Positions 58,299 through 64,000 of a stretch of 64,000 nt of DNA are shown here, one piece after another (the first letter of the stretch is position 1; each line of letters opens with the position of its first letter). The DNA is taken from the NCBI GenBank assembly GCA_942636505.2, contig CALOGB020000182.1, forward strand, positions 56,785 to 120,784, written 5' to 3'. The notes beneath the pieces are model-generated. The model worked only from the letters and a program-made list of their open reading frames with translations. It was not told the DNA's origin and did not search any database. Source of the stretch: an uncultured bacterium. Its GTDB lineage: Bacteria; Pseudomonadota; Alphaproteobacteria; Sphingomonadales; Sphingomonadaceae. Position numbers and translations under genes: made by a program.

Positions 58299-58955
58299 TC
58301 ACCGGATAGGCGAGTTCGGGTCCAACCGCATGTCGAGGTACTTGTCGACCGACCCCATCAACTCCGGCATCTCATGCTCGAAGAAATGGTTGGCCTTCGG
58401 GATCGTGTCGTGATGGATCGTGATGTGCTTCTGCGTCCGCAGCTTATCCACCAGCTTCTGCGTAGCCCCCGGCGTCGCGACTTCGTCGGCTTCGCCCTGG
58501 ATAATGATCCCGCTCGACGGGCACGGCGCGAGGAACGTGAAGTCGTACAAATTCGCCGGCGGCGCCACCGAGATGAACCCGCGTATCTCGGGCCGGCGCA
58601 TCAGCAACTGCATGCCGATCCACGCGCCGAAGCTGACGCCCGCGATCCAGGTCGTCTGCGCCTCGGGGTGGAAGCTCTGCACCCAGTCGAGCGCGCTCGC
58701 CGCGTCGGACAGCTCGCCGACGCCATTGTCGAACACGCCCTGGCTCTTCCCCACACCGCGGAAGTTGAACCGCAACGTTGCGAACCCGCGCCGCTGGAAG
58801 GTCTTGTAGAGCTGCTGCACGATCGCGTTGTTCATCGTGCCACCGGCCGACGGATGCGGGTGCAGGATCATCGCGACGGGTGCGCGTGGACGTGGTCCCG
58901 GCGCAAAACGACCTTCGAGACGGCCTTCGGGACCGGGGAAAATGACTTCTGGCAT
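58299..58955 (-). CDS. Alpha/beta hydrolase (COG2945-like)
   Basis: A 218-residue cytoplasmic hydrolase. MILHPHPSAGGTMNNAIV (near 29), TLRFNFRGVGKSQG, nucleophile GVSFGAWIG (Ser near 112), Asp in IQGEADEVATP (near 160) and His in IPKANHFFEHEM (near 193). Length and motifs match small dienelactone-hydrolase-like proteins of unknown substrate. ATG 58955 is taken; the longer open frame upstream is antisense to the cysteine desulfurase gene. It is divergent from that gene with 81 bases between. Confidence 0.88.
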   Translation of the reverse strand: MPEVIFPGPEGRLEGRFAPGPRPRAPVAMILHPHPSAGGTMNNAIVQQLYKTFQRRGFATLRFNFRGVGKSQGVFDNGVGELSDAASALDWVQSFHPEAQTTWIAGVSFGAWIGMQLLMRRPEIRGFISVAPPANLYDFTFLAPCPSSGIIIQGEADEVATPGATQKLVDKLRTQKHITIHHDTIPKANHFFEHEMPELMGSVDKYLDMRLDPNSPIR

Positions 58956-59036
58956 AGGCACTCGCGAGCTGGGATACGCACTCGGGTGGAGTGCCGGAAT
59001 ATGAACACTATATAGGGTTCGAGCCCCTTTTCGCAA

Positions 59037-60080
59037 TTGGAACCGACCCTGGCCCGTAACGACTCGCGTATCTACCTCGATCACGCCGCCACCACGCCGA
59101 TGCGCCCCGAGGCGATCGCGGCGGTGATGGAAGGCATGGCGCGCTGGGCGAACCCATCCTCGCCGCATGCCGAGGGGCGGGCGGCCCGGGCCGCGCTGGA
59201 GGGTGCGCGTAAGCGGATCGCGCAGGCGCTGGACTGGCCGCATCACGTGATCCTGACGAGCGGCGCGAGCGAGTCCGCAGCGCTGGCGCTGCGTGGCCGT
59301 CCGGGTGTCGCGGTGGCGGCGGTCGAGCATGATGCGGTCCTCCGCGCGGCCGAACAGCCTGTAATGCTGGACGTCGACGCAGGCGGCATCGTCGCGAATG
59401 GCGAGGGCGCCCAAGCGATCGCGCTTCAATCCGCGAACAGCGAAACCGGCGTCCTCCAGGATCGACCCACCGGCGTCTGGATAGCCGATTGCTCCCAGAC
59501 GGCCGGCAAGGTCCCGATCCCAGATGCCGACCTGGTCATCGTCTCCGCGCACAAGCTCGGCGGGCCGCCCGGCATCGGCGCGCTGCTGGTCCGCGATCTC
59601 GGTCTGCTCGACCCGACCGGCGGGCAGGAGCGAGGCTACCGCGGCGGTACCGAGAACCTGCCCGGCGCGCTGGGCTTCGCCGCCGCACTCGAAGCGCCTC
59701 GCGACTGGTTCGCCGACATGGCCAACCTTCGCGCCAAACTCGACGAAGCCATCCTCGCAGGCGGCGGCGAGATCGTCGCGCAAAACTCCCCCCGCATCCC
59801 CACGATCGCCTCCTACCGCATGCCCGGCGTTAGTTCCGCCGCCCAGCTGATCCGACTCGACATGGCGGGGTTTGCGGTGTCGGCGGGCAGCGCGTGCTCG
59901 TCGGGCAGCATGCGCCCAAGCCACGTCCTCGCCGCGATGGGCTATCCCCCCGAAGCCGCCGCCGAAGTCGTCCGCGTCAGCTTCGGCTGGACCACGACAC
60001 CGGACGACGTCGCGAAGTTCGCCGAAGCCTGGACGCGCATTGCGGCGGACATAGAGCGCCCTGCGAGACTGGGGGCATGA
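59037..60080 (+). CDS. Cysteine desulfurase (first of a tandem pair)
   Basis: A 347-residue PLP enzyme that mobilises sulfur from cysteine as persulfide. YLDHAATTPMRPEA (near 13), His in EHDAVL, Asp/Gln in WIADCSQTAGK (near 147), PLP Lys in VSAHKLGGPPGIGALLVR (near 172) and the catalytic Cys in AGSACSSGSMRPSHVL (near 286). The start is TTG 59037, as no ATG lies before the conserved N-terminus; the ribosome site is weak. Its stop overlaps the next gene start (ATGA). Confidence 0.88.
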   Translation: MEPTLARNDSRIYLDHAATTPMRPEAIAAVMEGMARWANPSSPHAEGRAARAALEGARKRIAQALDWPHHVILTSGASESAALALRGRPGVAVAAVEHDAVLRAAEQPVMLDVDAGGIVANGEGAQAIALQSANSETGVLQDRPTGVWIADCSQTAGKVPIPDADLVIVSAHKLGGPPGIGALLVRDLGLLDPTGGQERGYRGGTENLPGALGFAAALEAPRDWFADMANLRAKLDEAILAGGGEIVAQNSPRIPTIASYRMPGVSSAAQLIRLDMAGFAVSAGSACSSGSMRPSHVLAAMGYPPEAAAEVVRVSFGWTTTPDDVAKFAEAWTRIAADIERPARLGA

Positions 60081-61162
60081 CCTACCTCGACTACCAGGCA
60101 ACCACCCCCCTCGCGCCAGAAGCGCTCGCGGCAATGCTCCCCTGGCTCGAATCACAGCATGCCAACCCGCACTCCCCCCACCGCGAAGGCCGCCGCGCCA
60201 AAGCCGCCGTCGAGGTCGCGCGCGATCAGGTTGCCGCGCTGCTCCCCCCCGGCGGCCGCGTCGCGTTCACGGGCGGCGCCACCGAAGCACTAAACTGGGC
60301 GATCAAGGGCACGACCGGCCCGATCGTCACGCTCGCCACCGAACACGCCGCCGTCCTCGACACGGTCGCAGCCGAAGCGGCGAGGGCGCGCCCCGTCACG
60401 GTTATTCCCGTCGGCCCCGATGGCGTGGTCGACCTCGACCAAGCCCGCGCCGTGATCCAACCCGGCACCGGGCTCGTCGCAGCGATGCTCGTCAACAACG
60501 AGATCGGCGCCATCCAGCCGATCGCCGCGCTCGCCGAGATCGCCCACGCAGCCGGCGCGCTGATGCTCTGCGACGCGGTGCAAGGCTATGGCCGCGTTCC
60601 GATCCCCGACACCGTCGACCTGATCGCCATTTCCGCGCACAAGATCCACGGCCCCAAAGGCATCGGCGCACTCTGGATCCGCGACGGCGTCGACCTCGCC
60701 CCGCTGATGCACGGCGGCGGGCAAGAAGCGCCGGGACGCTCCGGCACACTGTCGCCAGCCCTCTGCGCAGGCTTCGGCGTCGCCGCGAAACTCATGGCCG
60801 ATCGCAAGGACCAGGACGCCGCGCACATCGACCGCCTCTGGTCGCTCGCGCTCGACCGCCTTGGCCCCGGCTGGACGATCAACGGCTCGACCGAACACCG
60901 CTACCACGGCAACCTCAACGTCCTCCGCGCAAACCTCGACGTCAACCGGCTTATGTCCGACCTTCGCGACATCGCCTTCTCCGCCGGGTCCGCCTGCGCG
61001 AGCGGATCTGGCCGCTCCAGCCACGTCCTCCGCGCGATCGGCCTCACCGAAGCGCAGGCCCGCTCCAGCATCCGCCTCGGCTTCGGCCGCTACACCACCG
61101 AAACCGAACTCCGCGACGCGATCGACGCGATCGTCGCCGCAGCCGAGGCGCAATGGCCATGA
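60077..61162 (+). CDS. Cysteine desulfurase (second of a tandem pair)
   Basis: A 361-residue NifS/IscS-type enzyme. YLDYQATTPLAPEA, GGATEALNWAIKG, His in EHAAVLDT (near 93), LMLCDAVQGYGRVP (near 167), PLP Lys in ISAHKIHGPKGIGALWIR (near 191) and Cys in AGSACASGSGRSSHVL (near 305). All catalytic residues are present, so both copies look active. It is coupled to the first copy (ATGA) and overlaps the ferredoxin gene by ten bases. Confidence 0.92.
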   Translation: MTYLDYQATTPLAPEALAAMLPWLESQHANPHSPHREGRRAKAAVEVARDQVAALLPPGGRVAFTGGATEALNWAIKGTTGPIVTLATEHAAVLDTVAAEAARARPVTVIPVGPDGVVDLDQARAVIQPGTGLVAAMLVNNEIGAIQPIAALAEIAHAAGALMLCDAVQGYGRVPIPDTVDLIAISAHKIHGPKGIGALWIRDGVDLAPLMHGGGQEAPGRSGTLSPALCAGFGVAAKLMADRKDQDAAHIDRLWSLALDRLGPGWTINGSTEHRYHGNLNVLRANLDVNRLMSDLRDIAFSAGSACASGSGRSSHVLRAIGLTEAQARSSIRLGFGRYTTETELRDAIDAIVAAAEAQWP

Positions 61163-61464
61163 TCGTCCGCTTCATCGCCCGCGACGGCACCGCAACGACG
61201 ACCGCCGCAACCCCCGGCGACCGCCTGCTGGACGCCGCCCAGGCGCATAACCAGCCGCTCGAAGGCACCTGCGAAGGCCAGCTCGCCTGCGCGACCTGCC
61301 ACGTGATCGTCGACCCCGCCGACTTCGCCCGCCTGCAGCCCGCGAGCGAGGACGAGGAGGACATGCTCGATCTCGCGCACAATGCGACGCGCACCAGTCG
61401 TCTCGCCTGCCAGATCCGCCTGACCGAAGCGCTCGACGGCTTGACCGTCCGCATCCCGGAATAA
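61153..61464 (+). CDS. 2Fe-2S ferredoxin, adrenodoxin/ISC type
   Basis: A 103-residue electron carrier. Cluster cysteines in GTCEGQLACATCHVIVD (spacing C-x5-C-x2-C) and SRLACQIRL (fourth Cys), with the acidic surface SEDEEDMLDLAHNATRTSRL typical of the ISC/adrenodoxin group. It overlaps the second cysteine desulfurase gene, which fits a role in iron-sulfur cluster assembly. ATG 61153 or 61159 may be used. No iscU, iscA or hscBA follows. Confidence 0.92.
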   Translation: MAMIVRFIARDGTATTTAATPGDRLLDAAQAHNQPLEGTCEGQLACATCHVIVDPADFARLQPASEDEEDMLDLAHNATRTSRLACQIRLTEALDGLTVRIPE

Positions 61465-61576
61465 ACGACAGCAAAGCTTACAGGAAGACAACGGCCGGTT
61501 CAGGGAACGTGCACGGCCGGGAGCGGATTATCCCCTCATCGCCTCAATGTACGAGGTCTTGAGAGGAGTACCGGAC

Positions 61577-61918
61577 ATGAAGATCATCGCAATGTTCGCC
61601 GCCGGCGCGCTGGCCGCCGGGACGCTGTTCGCCTCGGCCCCCGCCGATGCGCAACGCCACGGCTGGGACGGCCCCCGCCGCGGTGGCGACTGGCACGGCG
61701 ACCGCGGATGGCATGGCAATCGCGGCTGGCACGGTGACCGCGGCTGGCGCGGAAGGGATCGCGGCTATCGTGGCTATGGCGGCGGGTATCGTGGCGACTA
61801 CGGCTATGGTGGCGGCGGCTACGGCTATCGCGGACCCCGCGGATACGGCCGCTCGCGCGTCGTGTGCCGGATAGAGCGTGGCTATTACGGCCCGGTTCGT
61901 CGCTGCTTCCGCCGCTAG
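61577..61918 (+). CDS. Small secreted Gly/Arg/Trp/Tyr-rich repeat protein
   Basis: A 113-residue exported protein; signal peptide MKIIAMFAAGALAAGTLFASAPADA. The mature part has HGDRGWHGNRGWHGDRGW repeats, then GGYRGDYGYGGGGYGYRGPR and a short C-terminal SRVVCRIERGYYGPVRRCFRR with two cysteines. GAGAGGAGT precedes ATG 61577. The composition resembles envelope-associated basic proteins of sphingomonads; function unknown. Confidence 0.75.
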   Translation: MKIIAMFAAGALAAGTLFASAPADAQRHGWDGPRRGGDWHGDRGWHGNRGWHGDRGWRGRDRGYRGYGGGYRGDYGYGGGGYGYRGPRGYGRSRVVCRIERGYYGPVRRCFRR

Positions 61919-61921
61919 TAC

Positions 61922-61946
61922 GGAACCGTAACGACCCCCTTTAGTT
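61922..61946 (+). promoter_or_regulatory. Possible EcfG-type promoter
   Basis: GGAAC (61922-61926), 16 bases, then AGTT (61943-61946) differs from the CGTT -10 element in one base. It lies about 54 bases before the ATG at 62000. Confidence 0.4.
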
Positions 61947-61999
61947 TGATAACGTAGGTTGCCGGGGTCGGGAGGCCTCGCTCCTAAAAGGAGAGTATC

Positions 62000-62239
62000 A
62001 TGAAGTTGTTCACCATCGCCGCCGCCGGTCTCGTCGCACTCACCGGCCTCGCGCCCGTCGGCATCGCGGCCGAAGCCTCGGCGCAGCGTACCGTCGTCCA
62101 TGAGCGCACCGTCGTTCGCCATGACGACCGTCGCCCCGGCTACCGTCGCCATGTCGTCCGCACACGCCAGGTCTGCCGCAACGTTTATCGCAACCATCAT
62201 CGCCAGCGCGTCTGCCGCACGGTGCGCTACAACCGCTGA
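62000..62239 (+). CDS. Small secreted basic protein
   Basis: A 79-residue protein with signal peptide MKLFTIAAAGLVALTGLAPVGIAAEASA and a very basic mature part rich in Arg and His (TVVHERTVVRHDDRRPGYRR and RQVCRNVYRNHHRQRVCRTV) with two cysteines. AAAGGAGAG precedes the start. Together with the gene at 61577 it forms a pair of small exported Arg-rich proteins, possibly stress induced. No known family. Confidence 0.72.
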   Translation: MKLFTIAAAGLVALTGLAPVGIAAEASAQRTVVHERTVVRHDDRRPGYRRHVVRTRQVCRNVYRNHHRQRVCRTVRYNR

Positions 62240-62304
62240 GCCCGGGCGCTAAACCCGGTTCAAGCTAAAGCGGCTTGATCATCCCGCCCGACCCCGCCAT
62301 ATGC

Positions 62305-62404
62305 GCCGCGGGAGTCGGGCGGACGTGGTCGTCGCCAACTTGGTCAGATCCGGAAGGAAGCAGCCACAACGACTAAGCCACGGGTCGTCCCGGCTCCCAC
62401 CGCG
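62305..62404 (+). ncRNA. ffs: Signal recognition particle RNA, 4.5S type
   Basis: The conserved apical domain GGTCAGATCCGGAAGGAAGCAG is present at 62342-62363 within a long hairpin closed by GCGGGAG at the 5' side and CTCCCACCGC at the 3' side. This RNA scaffolds Ffh in co-translational targeting. Placement just before dnaX is common in alphaproteobacteria. The exact ends are estimated from the pairing. Confidence 0.9.
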
Positions 62405-62731
62405 AACATGTCGTTCCGACATGTGAGCGCGGCCAGCGGCGCAAAGCGCCGTCTGACGATGCGGCTAAGCCGCAACGCATTTCTAAACTTCCCCGCTAAC
62501 CAGTAATCCAAGCGCAACCGGGTCAAAACCACGCCCGATGTTCCCGCAACGTTCCAAAACATTATCCTACGCCGCGCCGTTGTGGCATAAGCCGCGCATG
62601 ACCGGCACTGCCCACATCACAGGGTCCGACAAGCCACTCGCCAGCCTCCGGGCACGTCGAAGTGCAGACCCTTCCCAGCGTGTGAACTTTGTGAACTTCC
62701 GACCCCTTCGACAGCACGCGCAGCACCCGCT
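62405..62731. other. Non-coding gap between ffs and dnaX
   Basis: I see no convincing gene. A 65-residue open frame at 62538-62735 has no ribosome site, no domain and unusual composition. Sequence near 62590-62620 (CGCATGACCGGCACTG) could hold a dnaX promoter but no clear -35/-10 pair is visible. Confidence 0.5.
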
Positions 62732-63997
62732 ATGACGACCGCAATGTCAGATTCCTTCGACCTGGGCGAACCCCCACAGCCGGCGAAAGCACCGGACGCC
62801 CCCGCCTACCGCGTGCTCGCGCGCAAATACCGTCCCCAGACCTTTTCCGAGCTTATCGGGCAGGACGCGATGATCCAGACGCTGGGCAACGCGATCAAGC
62901 GCGACCGGCTCGCGCACGCGTTCCTGATGACCGGCGTCCGCGGCGTGGGGAAAACATCGACCGCCCGCCTGATCGCCAAGGCGCTCAACTGCATCGGCCC
63001 CGACGGTGACGGCGGCCCGACGATCGACCCGTGCGGCGTCTGCGAACCCTGCCGCGCGATCGCCGAAGGTCGCCATATCGACGTAATCGAGATGGACGCC
63101 GCCAGCCATACCGGCGTCGACGACGTCCGCGAGATCATCGACGCGTCGCGCTATTCGGCGGTCACCGCGCGCTTCAAGATCTACATCATCGACGAAGTCC
63201 ACATGCTGTCGAAGAACGCGTTCAACGCGCTGCTGAAGACGCTGGAGGAGCCACCTCCCCATGTGAAATTCCTGTTCGCGACGACGGAAGTGAACAAGGT
63301 CCCGGTGACGGTCCTGTCTCGCTGCCAACGGTTCGACCTGCGCCGCATCTCCGCCGAACAGCTTGCCAAGCACTTCGCCTGGGTCTCGACCGAAGAAGGC
63401 GTCGTCGCCGATCCGGAAGCGCTGATGCTGATCGCGCGCGCCGCGGAAGGCTCCGCGCGTGACGGCCTGTCGATCCTCGACCAGGCGATCGCGCATGCCG
63501 GGCTCGAAGGGGGCGGGGTGACGGCCGATGCAGTCCGCCAGATGCTCGGCCTGTCCGACCGCGGCGCGGTGCGCGACCTGCTGACGCTGATCCTTGCCGG
63601 CGACGGGGCAGGAGCGCTCGCCTCGATGCGCCGCCAATACGACTATGGCGTCGATCCGCTGTCGGTGCTCCGATCGCTGCTCGAAACCGTCCACGGCATC
63701 ACGCTGACCAAGGTCGGCACGCCGCCCGACACCGCGCAGCCGATGGAGGAACGCGCGGCGCGTGAGGAATGGGCGGCATCGCTCGGCTTCCCCGCGCTGC
63801 ACCGTCTCTGGCAGCTGTTCCTCAAGGGCCATGACGAGGTCGCCAAGGCCGCGCTGCCGATCGAGGCCGCTGAAATGGCGCTGTTGCGCGCGATCTACGC
63901 CTCGACGCTGCCGGACCCCGGCGAACTCGCGCGCCAGATCGCCAGCGGTACGGCCCCCGCGGCCGCACCGACGGCGGCGGTGCAACCTACACCCTAG
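62732..63997 (+). CDS. dnaX: DNA polymerase III subunit gamma/tau (ends at gamma length)
   Basis: AAA+ clamp-loader ATPase of 421 residues as read. RKYRPQTFSELIGQDAM, Walker A GVRGVGKTS (near 70), zinc cysteines ALNC...CGVCEPC (near 86-111), Walker B YIIDEVHML (near 152), Arg-finger SRC motif LSRCQRFDLRRI (near 193), and domain III to about residue 385. It then enters a Pro/Ala linker (GTAPAAAPTAAVQPTP) and meets TAG at 63995-63997. Tau domains IV and V are not seen. Either this is a natural gamma-type end, a frameshift point, or a sequence error at the window edge. Confidence 0.92.
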   Translation: MTTAMSDSFDLGEPPQPAKAPDAPAYRVLARKYRPQTFSELIGQDAMIQTLGNAIKRDRLAHAFLMTGVRGVGKTSTARLIAKALNCIGPDGDGGPTIDPCGVCEPCRAIAEGRHIDVIEMDAASHTGVDDVREIIDASRYSAVTARFKIYIIDEVHMLSKNAFNALLKTLEEPPPHVKFLFATTEVNKVPVTVLSRCQRFDLRRISAEQLAKHFAWVSTEEGVVADPEALMLIARAAEGSARDGLSILDQAIAHAGLEGGGVTADAVRQMLGLSDRGAVRDLLTLILAGDGAGALASMRRQYDYGVDPLSVLRSLLETVHGITLTKVGTPPDTAQPMEERAAREEWAASLGFPALHRLWQLFLKGHDEVAKAALPIEAAEMALLRAIYASTLPDPGELARQIASGTAPAAAPTAAVQPTP

Positions 63998-64000
63998 TCT

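Noticed and set aside
61517..61541. GGAAC upstream of the gene at 61577 as an EcfG promoter
   Set aside because: No GTT-type -10 element at 16 or 17 bases.
62538..62735. 65-codon open frame before dnaX
   Set aside because: No ribosome site, no domain, overlaps the dnaX start and reads like non-coding DNA.

Overview
The window is about 66% GC and reads as chromosomal DNA of a Sphingomonas-like alphaproteobacterium. Supporting signs are TonB-dependent receptors, an EcfG-type stress promoter (GGAAC-N16-CGTT), a HisKA_2-family sensor kinase next to a CYTH protein, split metH, an aroQ-accB-accC operon, a fused thiSG gene, ffs placed before dnaX, and many GC-rich palindromic repeats after stop codons. 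I see no prophage, insertion sequence, CRISPR array or integrative element. About sixty protein genes, one tRNA and the SRP RNA account for nearly all of it.

Layout: 0-5.3 kb holds two secreted peptidase-like genes, a frameshifted scrap of a GH92 mannosidase and an orphan mreB paralogue. 5.4-11 kb holds tRNA-Ile2, a repeat-built lipoprotein, an M28 peptidase, ettA and a CYTH/sensor-kinase pair. 11.1-16 kb holds a minus-strand operon nadE, CDP-alcohol phosphotransferase, ino1, nucleotidyltransferase, which looks like an inositol activation and transfer pathway. 16-25.5 kb holds assorted metabolic and envelope genes and an ScfR-type regulator. 25.6-31.5 kb is the methionine-cycle operon (ArsR/methyltransferase regulator, metF, metH in two pieces) with a perfect 22-bp operator. 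31.7-36.6 kb holds an aldehyde dehydrogenase, a quinone reductase and a two-component system. 36.7-43.5 kb holds two divergent TonB receptors, one coupled to a beta-propeller phytase behind a Pho box. 43.5-51.5 kb holds a UbiB-like kinase, glnB-glnA with a sigma-54 promoter and NtrC site, arsC, aroQ-accBC, thiSG and a stress-induced csbD. 51.8-58.2 kb holds a HAD hydrolase, an esterase, a MAPEG protein, a polyamine pair (deoxyhypusine-synthase-like enzyme and ornithine-type decarboxylase) and a threonine/serine dehydratase. 58.3-64 kb holds a hydrolase, tandem cysteine desulfurases plus ferredoxin, two small secreted basic proteins, ffs and dnaX.

The most interesting items are: (1) the CDP-inositol-type operon in a presumably mesophilic bacterium; (2) a 106-bp palindromic repeat inserted in frame inside the cobalamin-dependent methionine synthase, while the same repeat family lies between the two metH pieces; (3) the Pho-box-controlled TonB receptor/phytase unit; (4) an operator overlapping the core promoter of the methionine operon with a probably leaderless start; (5) a dnaX reading frame that stops at the gamma-subunit length three bases before the window ends. 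All functional calls rest on reading motifs by eye; no database search was run.
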